Shown: positions 8,701-13,886 of the stretch, piece by piece
Position numbering within the stretch: position 1 is the first letter of the stretch
Layout: every line of letters starts with the position of its first letter
Source: CAYOXD01 sp964407825
GTDB lineage: Bacteria > Desulfobacterota > Desulfobacteria > Desulfobacterales > JAFDDL01
Reading direction: 5' to 3'
Assembly (NCBI GenBank): GCA_964407825.1
Contig: CAYOXD010000082.1
Coordinates: 1 to 13,938, forward strand
Length of the DNA: 13,938 nucleotides
Position numbers and translations under genes: made by a program
Notes under the pieces: model-generated
What the model was told of the DNA's origin: nothing
Databases searched by the model: none
Seen by the model: only the letters and a program-made list of their open reading frames with translations

Positions 8701-9809
8701 GCCTCTTCCTTGCTCTCGGCCTTGTCCATCAAGAGGGTTTTTCGAATCGAATCGCCGGTGCCCACCCCCTCGGTGTACAGCAGTTCGAACTCGTTTATTC
8801 CGATCTCGTTGAGTTTTTCAAGGACCTCCTCGTCCAGCACATCGTTGGGACGCTGCAGCACCTCATCCGTCTCCGGATGCGTCACCGCGGTCGCAAAGGC
8901 CTTTCCCATCAGGTCTTCCACGTTCACGGGAAGCAGCTCCACCCCCGCTGTCTTCAGCTGTCGAATGGCTTTTCGGGTAAAGTGCCGGCCCTTCTTCAGC
9001 AGGACCTCGTCGGTGGACGGATCGGCTATATCCTGGCTCGCCCGCTGCCCCTTCAGGAATTTCTCGTTGAATACCTTGAAGAACGCCTTCCCCTTGCAGA
9101 CCATTTTTTCCTTCTGATAGAAGTAGGATAGAAGGTCCTCGGTGGAGTAACCGAAGGCCTTGAATAGCAACGTCACGGGGAATTTCCGGCGCCGGTCGAT
9201 TCTGATGTATACGATGTCCTTCGGATCGATTTCCATGTCGATCCAGGAACCCCGCACCGGTATGATGCGGGAGGTGTAGATGATCTTTCCACTGGAGTGG
9301 GTTTTCCCCTTGTCATGATCGAAAAAGACACCTGAGGAGCGATGCAGCTGGCTGACCACCACCCGTTCGGTTCCGTTTATGATGAAGGTGCCTTTGCGGG
9401 TCATCATGGGGATCGTACCGAAGTATATTTCCTGCTCCTTGATGTCCCGGATGTTGGAGACGCCGGTCTCCTTGTCCACATCGTACACCACGAGCCGGAC
9501 CGTGATCCGCACCGGCAGCTCGAAGGTCATGCCACGATTGATGCATTCATCGACATTGTGTTTGACCTCTCCGAACCGGTACGAAACGAACTCCAGAGAG
9601 GCGGTCCCTGTAAAATCCTTGATGGGGAAAACCGACTTGAAGACGGCCTGAAGACCGATGTCTCTGCGTTTTTCAGGCGGGATGTCGATCTGAAGGAATC
9701 GGGCGTACGATTCGCGCTGCATCCCGATCAAATCCGGGATATCGACGATCTTCCGAATTTTTCCGAAGTTTTTCCTCAGTCGTTTAGTTGCCGAAGGCCT
9801 TATCGACAT
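5712..9809 (-). CDS. rpoB: RNA polymerase beta subunit
   Basis: A 1365-residue beta subunit beginning MSIRPSATKRLRKNFGK. Insertions equivalent to E. coli SI1 (about residues 231-380) and SI2 (about 940-1055) are present. The rifampicin pocket GTSQLSQFMDQTNPLSE..HKRR (515-537) keeps the contact residues Q521, D524, H534, R537 and S539 (E. coli Q513, D516, H526, R529, S531), so a sensitive pocket is predicted; T526 and T532 replace E. coli Asn518 and Ile524. The active-centre lysines lie in MKRKLSVGDKMAGRHGNKG (K1082, K1090). The frame stays open 17 codons upstream to ATG 9860, but that start lies in the loop of a 10-bp hairpin with a poor binding site. The ATG at 9809 has GGAG six bases upstream and gives the family N-terminus, so it was chosen. 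It is cotranscribed with rplJL and rpoC. Confidence 0.98.
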   Translation of the reverse strand: MSIRPSATKRLRKNFGKIRKIVDIPDLIGMQRESYARFLQIDIPPEKRRDIGLQAVFKSVFPIKDFTGTASLEFVSYRFGEVKHNVDECINRGMTFELPVRITVRLVVYDVDKETGVSNIRDIKEQEIYFGTIPMMTRKGTFIINGTERVVVSQLHRSSGVFFDHDKGKTHSSGKIIYTSRIIPVRGSWIDMEIDPKDIVYIRIDRRRKFPVTLLFKAFGYSTEDLLSYFYQKEKMVCKGKAFFKVFNEKFLKGQRASQDIADPSTDEVLLKKGRHFTRKAIRQLKTAGVELLPVNVEDLMGKAFATAVTHPETDEVLQRPNDVLDEEVLEKLNEIGINEFELLYTEGVGTGDSIRKTLLMDKAESKEEALIEIYRRLRPGNPATPEVAQDFIDHLFFKSAYYDLSGVGRLKINLRLGINAPLNVTTLRKEDILLTAKTLVELRDTQGVVDDIDHLGNRRVRAVGELLENHYRIGLVRMERAIKERMSLQEVDALMPHDLINPKPVSAVVKEFFGTSQLSQFMDQTNPLSETTHKRRLSALGPGGLTRERAGFEVRDVHPSHYGRICPIETPEGPNIGLIVSLSTYARVNDYGFIETPYRVVKDSTVTEEVKFLSAFEEKDHPIAQANAPVNEENQYENALVTSRVGGEFMMVEREQIELMDISPNQLVSVSASLIPFLENDDANRALMGSNMQRQAVPLITSEAPLVGTGIEGVVAKDSGVTIVADHDAVVVDVDASRIVLRHNTGDNGPNEDVTIYNLQKFVRSNQNTCFNHRPIVKKGQHVQAGEIICDGPATEQGELALGKNVIVAFMPWGGYNFEDSILVSERLVRDGVYTSVHIEEFEMVARDTKLGKEEITRDIPNVGEEALKNLDDSGIIRLGAEVGQGDILVGKVTPKGETQLSPEEKLLRAIFGEKAGEVKDTSLRVPPGVEGIVIDAKVFARRGVEKDQRSKDIETSEISRMEKDRDEKIAITGQIIRERLQRLLDGQEAVTSLKKGKKNQIAKGDKIVPEKLSDVPLAQLEGLVLADSRVTEEMHDLLAGYARQCDKFREDFENQISRFDRGDDLPPGVIKMVKVYVAMKRKLSVGDKMAGRHGNKGVVSRILPTEDMPYFADGRAVDMVLNPLGVPSRMNVGQILEIHLGRAAKGLGDQIAALMEDARKEELQEKMLHIFDGPLEKEDILALDEEGLMSLAGRYVNGVHMATPVFNGAKEEEVKDLLSEAGLSRTAQATLYDGRTGEAFNEKITVGTMYMLKLHHLVDDKIHARSIGPYSLVTQQPLGGKAQFGGQRLGEMEVWAMEAYGAANALQEFLTVKSDDMAGRTRMYEKIVKGQNSLEPGLPESFRVLTKELQSLGLDVSLIQGQT

Positions 9810-9842
9810 GGCTTCTCCATATTGGGCTCGCAGAAGCGTGAA

Positions 9843-9879
9843 AATGGGATAACCGGACATAATTCCAAATTATCCCATT
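9843..9879 (-). promoter_or_regulatory. 10-bp hairpin just upstream of rpoB
   Basis: On the minus strand AATGGGATAA (9879-9870) and TTATCCCATT (9852-9843) are perfectly complementary around a 17-base loop, 33 bases before the rpoB start codon. Two further T follow the stem, which is too little for a confident terminator. In E. coli the rplL-rpoB gap holds an attenuator and an RNase III processing site, so an attenuation or processing role is a reasonable inference. The loop contains an in-frame ATG (9860-9858) that would extend RpoB by 17 residues. Confidence 0.6.
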
Positions 9880-9906
9880 CATCACACCTCACATTTGTAT
9901 CAATCA

Positions 9907-9955
9907 GACAGGCGACGGCCCTTGCCCCTATCTTTGCCGGTAACAGCCGCCTGCC
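9907..9955 (-). promoter_or_regulatory. Second hairpin in the rplL-rpoB spacer
   Basis: GGCAGGCGGC (9955-9946 on the minus strand) pairs with GTCGCCTGTC (9916-9907), ten pairs including two G-U, around a 29-base loop. It lies just upstream of the rpoB-proximal hairpin in the same 210-base spacer, so that spacer is heavily structured. No T-run follows. Candidate site for processing or partial termination that sets the RplL to RpoB ratio; the function is inferred from position only. Confidence 0.45.
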
Positions 9956-10019
9956 GAGAAATATTCCCAACCGGGCCGTTCAGGTACACCGTGCACCGCG
10001 CATGGCGCTTCCCAGTGCC

Positions 10020-10403
10020 TTACTTCATCTCCACCTGGGCGCCGGCGCCCTCCAACTGTTCTTTCACCTTCTGGGCCTCCTCCTTGGCAATGCCCTCCTT
10101 GACCGGTTTCGGGGCACCGTCCACCAAGTCCTTGGCATCCTTCAGGCCCAGACCCGTAATCGCGCGGACCTCTTTGATGACATTGATTTTCTTGTCACCA
10201 GCGGACAGCAGGATCACATCGAATTCCGTTTGTTCCTCGGCCGGTGCAGCCGCTGCCTCCGCCGGTCCAGCGGCCATCATGGCAACGGGAGCGGCGGCCG
10301 ATACGCCGAATTTTTCTTCCATTTCCTTGACCAGCTGAGACAGCTCGAGCACGGTCATGTTCGAAATAAATTCTACCACATCGTCTTTGGTAATATCTGC
10401 CAT
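10020..10403 (-). CDS. rplL: 50S ribosomal protein L7/L12
   Basis: A 127-residue bL12, the multicopy stalk protein that recruits and stimulates translational GTPases. Residues 1-34 form the helical dimerisation and L10-binding domain (MADITKDDVVEFISNMTVLELS). Residues about 35-57 are an Ala/Pro/Glu-rich flexible hinge. Residues 58-127 are the compact factor-binding domain with the typical KINVIKEVRAITGLGLKDAK (72-91) block. Start ATG at 10403 has a strong GGAGG site. It lies 86 bases after rplJ; the gap holds a compact hairpin (10434-10454), and the 210-base gap to rpoB holds two more. Several L12 copies are needed per L10 and polymerase is needed at much lower level, so structured flanks that change mRNA stability or read-through would fit, but that is inference. 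Confidence 0.98.
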   Translation of the reverse strand: MADITKDDVVEFISNMTVLELSQLVKEMEEKFGVSAAAPVAMMAAGPAEAAAAPAEEQTEFDVILLSAGDKKINVIKEVRAITGLGLKDAKDLVDGAPKPVKEGIAKEEAQKVKEQLEGAGAQVEMK

Positions 10404-10433
10404 TTGATCAATCCTCCGTTTTTACAATCTTGG

Positions 10434-10454
10434 GGCACCCCCTCAGGGAATGCC
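10434..10454 (-). promoter_or_regulatory. Compact hairpin between rplJ and rplL
   Basis: On the minus strand GGCATTCCC (10454-10446) pairs with GGGGGTGCC (10442-10434) over nine positions, two of them G-U, with a three-base TGA loop. The following sequence is A-rich (AAGATTGTAAAAACGGAGG) and leads into the rplL binding site, so this is not a terminator. It may help adjust rplL expression relative to rplJ. Confidence 0.5.
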
Positions 10455-10489
10455 GGCTGGAACTAAACACATCGAATCAAAGCCACGGG

Positions 10490-11011
10490 TCAGGCTGCCT
10501 CTTTCTTTTCCTTGATGGCCTGAAGCACATTCACAAGCTGCCGCGGAACGCCTGAGAGCACCCTCACGAAATCGGTGGGCACAGCGTTCATGGCCGAGAG
10601 CACCTGGGAGAGGAGTACCTCACGGGACGGCAATGCCGACAGCGCCTTGATATCATCCAGATTCAATGGCTTGCCGTCTATGACACCGACCTTGATCTCG
10701 AGTTTGTTGTTTTCCTTTATGAACTCCGTCAGCACCTTGGCGGGGGCCACCGGATCAGTGTAGCCCAGGGCGATGGCATTAGGCCCCTTGAAATGATCCT
10801 TGATAGCTTCAACGCCGGTATCCACCGAAGCCCTGGCAATGAGCGTGTTTTTCGCCACCCGGTACTCGATGTCCGCCTCTCGCAATTTTGATCGAAGCTG
10901 ATTGACGGCGGCCACATTGAGTCCCTTGTAATCCGTGACGATCACCACCTTGGCCCGCTCGAACTTCTCGTGAAGCTCCTCGGTAATAGCTTTTTTCTGT
11001 TCGATTTTCAC
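10490..11011 (-). CDS. rplJ: 50S ribosomal protein L10
   Basis: A 173-residue uL10 beginning MKIEQKKAITEELHEKF. L10 anchors L12 dimers to 23S rRNA and L11 at the base of the stalk. The N-terminal rRNA-binding globular domain shows the family strings VVIVTDYKGLNVAAVNQLR (22-40) and RVAKNTLIARA (51-61). The C-terminal helix that binds L12 is VPRQLVNVLQAIKEKKEAA. The start codon is GTG at 11011-11009, preceded by a G-rich site (AAAGGGGGTG). In other bacteria the L10-L12 complex binds the leader of its own mRNA and represses translation; a matching leader lies immediately upstream (11075-11139), so the same control is likely. The chosen start matches the family length and leaves no other good binding site upstream. 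Confidence 0.98.
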   Translation of the reverse strand: MKIEQKKAITEELHEKFERAKVVIVTDYKGLNVAAVNQLRSKLREADIEYRVAKNTLIARASVDTGVEAIKDHFKGPNAIALGYTDPVAPAKVLTEFIKENNKLEIKVGVIDGKPLNLDDIKALSALPSREVLLSQVLSAMNAVPTDFVRVLSGVPRQLVNVLQAIKEKKEAA

Positions 11012-11074
11012 TTTGTGTTACACCCCCTTTCCGTGCCTGTAAAAACCGGAGGTCAGTCATAATGAACTACATGC

Positions 11075-11139
11075 CTGTCTAGGTAGGCCGGCACTGCCGG
11101 TTAGGCGTCTGAAAGCGACACACCTACGGTCTTTGACAG
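11075..11139 (-). promoter_or_regulatory. L10 (rplJ) autoregulatory mRNA leader
   Basis: The minus strand shows the layout of the ribosomal protein L10 leader. CTGTC (11139-11135) pairs with GACAG (11079-11075), and above an asymmetric AAAGACC/CTA internal loop GTAGG pairs with CCTAC. The junction carries a GGTGT/ACGCC arm and a CCGGC-AGT-GCCGG hairpin. The AAAGACC..TAGG string resembles the known kink-turn-like L10-binding element. It lies 64-128 bases before the rplJ start, as in other bacteria. A perfect 6-bp hairpin GGTCCT-gcctca-AGGACC (11162-11145) precedes it. The family match is by eye. Confidence 0.82.
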
Positions 11140-11170
11140 TTAATGGTCCTTGAGGCAGGACCGTTTAGAA

Positions 11171-11191
11171 GATAACCCCGCTTGGATTATC
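11171..11191 (-). promoter_or_regulatory. Hairpin overlapping the rplJ promoter -10 box
   Basis: GATAATCC (11191-11184 on the minus strand) pairs with GGGTTATC (11178-11171), eight pairs with one G-U, loop AAGCG. The first arm can instead pair with an upstream GGATTATC (11270-11263), so the two helices exclude each other in any transcript coming from rplA. In transcripts starting at the local promoter the first arm is mostly not transcribed. Confidence 0.45.
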
Positions 11192-11215
11192 CCTTTAAAA
11201 GCGCACGGATGCCAA
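11186..11215 (-). promoter_or_regulatory. Sigma70-type promoter for rplJ-rplL-rpoB-rpoC
   Basis: On the minus strand TTGGCA (11215-11210, five of six to the -35 consensus) is followed after 18 bases by GATAAT (11191-11186, five of six to the -10). Transcription would start near 11180-11178, giving a leader of about 170 bases that contains the whole L10 regulatory structure, much like the separate L10 promoter in E. coli. The -35 box overlaps the arm and loop of the hairpin at 11206-11228. Confidence 0.65.
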
Positions 11216-11228
11216 TTCAAGGCATCCG
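11206..11228 (-). terminator. Possible terminator or attenuator hairpin after rplA
   Basis: CGGATGCC (11228-11221) and GGCATCCG (11213-11206) form a perfect 8-bp stem with a 7-base loop, 66 bases after the rplA stop. The downstream TGCGCTTTTAAA has only four T, five bases from the stem, so termination would be partial at best. It could reduce flow from rplKA into rplJL-rpoBC. It overlaps the -35 box of the rplJ promoter. Confidence 0.4.
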
Positions 11229-11293
11229 GCTGTCTTCCGGCGCCCACCAATGCGGAGCCAGAGATAATCCAGCTGGTATTGTGCTTGTGCGGA

Positions 11294-11998
11294 CTATTTC
11301 AAGAGATCCTTCACAAAGGCCGTGTCGACCTTGAATCCCGGTCCCATGGTCGTTGAAATCGCGATGCTCCTGAAATAAGTGCCCTTGCTGGAAGCCGGCT
11401 TCAGTTTCGTTATCGTTTCCATGAAGGCAGCTACATTCTCGATGATCTTCTCAGGGCCGAAGGAGACCTTGCCCATGGGAGCATGGACGATCCCGGCCTT
11501 CTCTACCCTGAAATCGATCTTGCCCGCCTTCAGTTCGCCCACCACTTTGGCCACATCGAAGGTAACCGTTCCGGTCTTGGCGTTGGGCATCAGTCCCCTC
11601 GGCCCCAAAAGCCGACCGATTTTACCGACAGTGCCCATCATGTCCGGCGTCGCCACGGCCTTGTCGAATCCGAACCACCCCTCTTTAATCTTTTCCACGA
11701 GGTCATCGTTCCCGACAAAATCCGCGCCCGCCTGCTGCGCTTCGGTCTCCTTCTCCCCCTTGGCGAAAACGAGCACCTTGACTTCTTTGCCTAGGCCGTT
11801 GGGCAACACCACCGTGCCCCGGACCATCTGGTCGGCATGCCTTGGATCGACCCCGAGTTTCACCGCCACATCGATGGTCTCATCGAATTTGGCAAAAGAC
11901 GATTCAATGGCCATCTTCGCCGATTCTAGAAAGTTATAGCGTTTCCCGGTGTCGAATTTCTCAATGGACTTTATGTATTTTTTCCCGCGCTTCGGCAT
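11294..11998 (-). CDS. rplA: 50S ribosomal protein L1
   Basis: A 234-residue uL1, the protein of the mobile L1 stalk at the ribosomal E site, starting MPKRGKKYIKSIEKFDTGKR. The family signature GKIGRLLGPRGLMPNAKTGT is at about 125-144, and the C-terminal part of domain I carries KGTYFRSIAISTTMGPGFKVD. Length matches the usual 229-235. In E. coli L1 also represses translation of rplK-rplA by binding the rplK leader. I do not see a clear L1-binding mimic in the short 66-base nusG-rplK gap. Start is ATG at 11998; an AAGGAG site lies about 13 bases upstream and a closer GTGGGG four bases away. Only 25 bases separate it from rplK. Confidence 0.98.
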   Translation of the reverse strand: MPKRGKKYIKSIEKFDTGKRYNFLESAKMAIESSFAKFDETIDVAVKLGVDPRHADQMVRGTVVLPNGLGKEVKVLVFAKGEKETEAQQAGADFVGNDDLVEKIKEGWFGFDKAVATPDMMGTVGKIGRLLGPRGLMPNAKTGTVTFDVAKVVGELKAGKIDFRVEKAGIVHAPMGKVSFGPEKIIENVAAFMETITKLKPASSKGTYFRSIAISTTMGPGFKVDTAFVKDLLK

Positions 11999-12023
11999 CG
12001 TACCCCACTGGCTCCTTTTTTTC

Positions 12024-12446
12024 CTATACGACCTCTATGCCCATGCTCCTGGCCGTTCCGGCGATGATCATACAAGCAGCATCCAAATCAGTTGCGTTCA
12101 AATCCACCATCTTCAGGTTGGCGATCTCCTCCACCTGCTTCCGGGTGACCTTTCCGACCTTTTCCCGCTTGGGATCGGCCGCTCCCTTTGCAATCTTCGC
12201 CGCTTTTTTGAGTAGCACAGCTGCCGGAGGGGTCTTGGTGACAAAGGTGAACGTTCGGTCCTGATAAACCGTAATGACCACCGGAATGACCATTCCCTCC
12301 TCATTGGCCGTGCGCGCATTGAAGGCCTTGCAAAAGTCCATGATATTCACTCCATGCTGACCCAGCGCAGGGCCGATGGGAGGGGACGGGTTGGCCTTAC
12401 CGGCAGTCACCTGTAATTTGATCTGTGCAATAACCTTTTTTGCCAC
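12024..12446 (-). CDS. rplK: 50S ribosomal protein L11
   Basis: A 140-residue uL11 from (V/M)AKKVIAQIKLQVTAGKANP to ARSMGIEVV. L11 binds 23S rRNA at the GTPase-associated centre with L10 and is needed for RelA activation. The proline-rich N-domain motif PSPPIGPALGQHGVNIMDFC (about 20-39), where thiostrepton acts, and the C-terminal RNA-binding domain (about 75-140, ending LDAACMIIAGTARSMGIEVV) are complete. The start is GTG at 12446-12444: it has AGGAG eight bases upstream and gives the canonical N-terminus. The frame stays open for 15 further codons to 12491, but that extension (MRRNHHYFSASG...) has no family match. Stop TAG at 12024. It is 25 bases upstream of rplA and follows nusG by 66 bases. 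Confidence 0.98.
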   Translation of the reverse strand: MAKKVIAQIKLQVTAGKANPSPPIGPALGQHGVNIMDFCKAFNARTANEEGMVIPVVITVYQDRTFTFVTKTPPAAVLLKKAAKIAKGAADPKREKVGKVTRKQVEEIANLKMVDLNATDLDAACMIIAGTARSMGIEVV

Positions 12447-12512
12447 TGTTCTTACTCCTGACGCTGAAAAATAATGATGGTTACGGCGCAATGCCGGAAA
12501 AAAGGAAGGTCT

Positions 12513-13043
12513 TTACATCTTTGTGACCTGCACGAATTCAAGCTCCACGGGGGTAGGCCGGCCAAATATACTGACAAGCACCTTGATTTTTCCCTTTTCC
12601 TGATTCACTTCCTCCACCGTACCATTGAAATTGTTGAACGGTCCATCAATGACACGGACCTCGTCCCCGGATTCAAAAAGGTACTTGGGCTTGGGCTTGT
12701 TCTTGCCGGCCTCCATCCTGTTCAGGATCTGGGCGGCCTCCTCTTCAGTGATCGGCGTCGGCTTTTCCCTGCCCCCCAGAAATCCGGTAACCTTGGCGGT
12801 GTTGTTGACGATGTGCCAGGTTTCGTCGTCCAGGTTCATCTGAACCAGTATGTAGCCGGGATAAAACTTCCTGGAGGACGTTTTTCGCTTCCCCTTCACG
12901 AGTTCCAGGACCTGCTCGGTGGGAACCAGCACCTCTCCGAACTTCTGCGCCTGGCCGGAAAGCTGAATGCGCTCCTCAAGGGCCATCTTCACCTTGTTTT
13001 CAAACCCCGAATAGACATGGACGATATACCATTTCATGGTCAC
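12513..13043 (-). CDS. nusG: Transcription termination/antitermination factor NusG
   Basis: A 176-residue NusG. The NGN domain (about 1-105) starts KWYIVHVYSGFENKVKMALE, followed by YPGYILVQMNLDDETWHIVNNT and VTGFLGG, and contacts the RNA polymerase clamp and beta lobe. The KOW domain (about 125-155, SGDEVRVIDGPFNNFNGTVEEV) binds Rho or S10. There is no domain II insertion, and length matches the family. Two starts are possible six bases apart: GTG at 13043 with a GGAGAG site six bases upstream, or ATG at 13037 (MKWYIV...). Spacing favours GTG and the usual protein N-terminus fits either. It lies 20 bases after secE, the standard secE-nusG pair. Confidence 0.98.
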   Translation of the reverse strand: MTMKWYIVHVYSGFENKVKMALEERIQLSGQAQKFGEVLVPTEQVLELVKGKRKTSSRKFYPGYILVQMNLDDETWHIVNNTAKVTGFLGGREKPTPITEEEAAQILNRMEAGKNKPKPKYLFESGDEVRVIDGPFNNFNGTVEEVNQEKGKIKVLVSIFGRPTPVELEFVQVTKM

Positions 13044-13063
13044 GGATCGCTCTCCTTACCGGT

Positions 13064-13459
13064 CTATTGCAGCACCGCATGGACAAGGCTGGACAGCATC
13101 ACATCCACGGCCCCCAAAAAAACACCGATGATGATCACCAATACGATTACCACCGCGGTGGAGCCGAGAGTTTGTTTTCTGGAAGGCCAGGTGACCTTCC
13201 GCAGCTCAACACGGACCTCGCGCAGGAACTGCATGATCTTATCCACTTGCCGACGGCCTGGATACTCCCGGGAGGGCGCGGCTGGGCGCCCGGCCGCCGC
13301 GGCGACGGCGCGCCTTTTCTTTTCAGCCAAAACGGCGTCTGAAACCGTTCCGCTTCTGTCAGAGGCTGCCTCCTCTGTCTGCCCCGAATCGACCGCCGCC
13401 CGGTTACCGGATTTGTCTTTCGGTCTAAAAGCGGGTTTCTTTCTTTGTAACCGTCCCAT
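13064..13459 (-). CDS. secE: Preprotein translocase subunit SecE with a long N-terminal extension
   Basis: A 131-residue SecE, the small subunit that clamps SecY in the inner membrane. The conserved core is at the C-terminus: the amphipathic helix VDKIMQFLREVRVELRKVTW (72-91) with the hallmark ELRKVTWPSR (85-94), then one transmembrane segment about 100-120 (STAVVIVLVIIIGVFLGAVDV). The first 70 residues are a basic, Ala/Arg/Ser/Asp-rich, low-complexity tail with no predicted membrane segment. Single-TM SecE proteins are usually about 60-70 residues, and E. coli SecE reaches 127 by having two extra TM helices, which this lacks. The ATG at 13459 has a moderate AGGTG site. No later Met with a better site precedes the core except M76, which lies inside it. 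Stop TAG; nusG follows after 20 bases. Confidence 0.95.
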   Translation of the reverse strand: MGRLQRKKPAFRPKDKSGNRAAVDSGQTEEAASDRSGTVSDAVLAEKKRRAVAAAAGRPAAPSREYPGRRQVDKIMQFLREVRVELRKVTWPSRKQTLGSTAVVIVLVIIIGVFLGAVDVMLSSLVHAVLQ

Positions 13460-13477
13460 TGAAGCACCTAAAAACGA

Positions 13478-13538
13478 AAGATCAGAGATAAGGCGGCTGG
13501 GCGTTCATAGCCGTTTCCGACCGTTTGGCCCTGATCTT
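13478..13538 (-). repeat. Inverted repeat between tRNA-Trp and secE
   Basis: AAGATCAG (13538-13531 on the minus strand) and CTGATCTT (13485-13478) are perfect complements. They enclose a smaller 5-bp hairpin CGGCT...AGCCG (13513-13494). TCGTTTTTAGG follows the outer stem in the direction of transcription. A branched partial terminator separating tuf-rpmG-trnW from secE-nusG is possible, but the 45-base span between the outer arms makes this uncertain. Confidence 0.4.
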
Positions 13539-13552
13539 CCCCAGAAGTGGTT

Positions 13553-13629
13553 TGGCAGGCCAGGAGGGACTCGAACCCCCAGCACCCGGATTTGGAGTCC
13601 GGTGCTCTGCCAATTAGAGCTACTGGCCT
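13553..13629 (-). tRNA. trnW: tRNA-Trp (anticodon CCA)
   Basis: A 77-base cloverleaf on the minus strand. The acceptor AGGCCAG pairs with CTGGCCT, the D arm is GCTC-TAATTGGCA-GAGC, the anticodon arm CCGGA-CTCCAAA-TCCGG gives anticodon CCA, and the T arm is GGGGG-TTCGAGT-CCCTC. Discriminator G is followed by an encoded CCA tail. The anticodon reads UGG, so it charges tryptophan. It lies between rpmG and secE, the common position in bacteria with a tuf-rpmG-trnW-secE-nusG order, and is probably cut from a transcript that starts upstream of tuf. Confidence 0.97.
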
Positions 13630-13654
13630 GCATTGTCCCCCCACCCCACATGAT

Positions 13655-13679
13655 GGCTGTCGATATCCGACCGACAGCC
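13655..13679 (-). promoter_or_regulatory. 8-bp hairpin between rpmG and tRNA-Trp
   Basis: GGCTGTCG (13679-13672 on the minus strand) and CGACAGCC (13662-13655) are perfect complements around a 9-base loop. The downstream sequence is G-rich (GTGGGGTGGGGGG), not T-rich, so it is not an intrinsic terminator. It ends 26 bases before the tRNA 5' end and could mark an RNA processing site that releases the tRNA precursor. Confidence 0.45.
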
Positions 13680-13718
13680 GGGGCGGCGCTGGTCATCGCC
13701 CACCGTGTCCCCCCCAGC

Positions 13719-13868
13719 CTACTTGGTCTCCTTGTGAGACGTATGCTTTCTGCAAAAGCGACAGTACTTGGAAAACTCAAGTTTGTCGGGGGTCGTTCGC
13801 TTGTTCTTGGTCGTCGTATAATTTCTGCGTTTGCACTCAGAGCATGCTAAGGTTACGATTACTCTCAC
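13719..13868 (-). CDS. rpmG: 50S ribosomal protein L33, zinc-binding form
   Basis: A 49-residue bL33 reading (V/M)RVIVTLACSECKRRNYTT...KYCRFCRKHTSHKETK. L33 sits near the E site of the 50S subunit. Four cysteines in two CxxC pairs (C9, C12, C36, C39) make this the C+ form, which binds zinc in a ribbon; C- paralogues lack them and are used by some bacteria under zinc starvation. The start is GTG at 13868-13866 with AGGAG seven bases upstream, and the length fits the family. It lies 18 bases after the tuf stop codon, so it is very likely cotranscribed with EF-Tu, and is followed by tRNA-Trp and secE. Stop TAG. Confidence 0.96.
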   Translation of the reverse strand: MRVIVTLACSECKRRNYTTTKNKRTTPDKLEFSKYCRFCRKHTSHKETK

Positions 13869-13886
13869 GAAACGTCTCCTTCACCT

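Noticed and set aside
6525..9131. 868-codon open frame on the plus strand opposite rpoB
   Set aside because: It is a mirror of GC-rich rpoB codons, shows no recognisable domain or credible ribosome binding site, and overlaps a certain essential gene completely.
9810..9860. RpoB start at ATG 9860
   Set aside because: Poor binding site, position within a hairpin loop and non-family residues; the ATG at 9809 has GGAG at correct spacing.
9850..9900. Possible rpoB promoter using TTGATA and GATAAT
   Set aside because: The spacer would be 23 bases and no acceptable -35 lies at 16-18 bases from the -10-like box.
10809..11060. 83-codon minus-strand frame overlapping the rplJ start, starting in the L10 leader
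   Set aside because: It is out of frame with rplJ, runs through its conserved N-domain and resembles no leader peptide; treated as chance.
12447..12491. N-terminal extension of L11 by 15 residues
   Set aside because: The GTG at 12446 has a good AGGAG at eight bases and gives the exact family N-terminus; the extra residues match nothing in L11.
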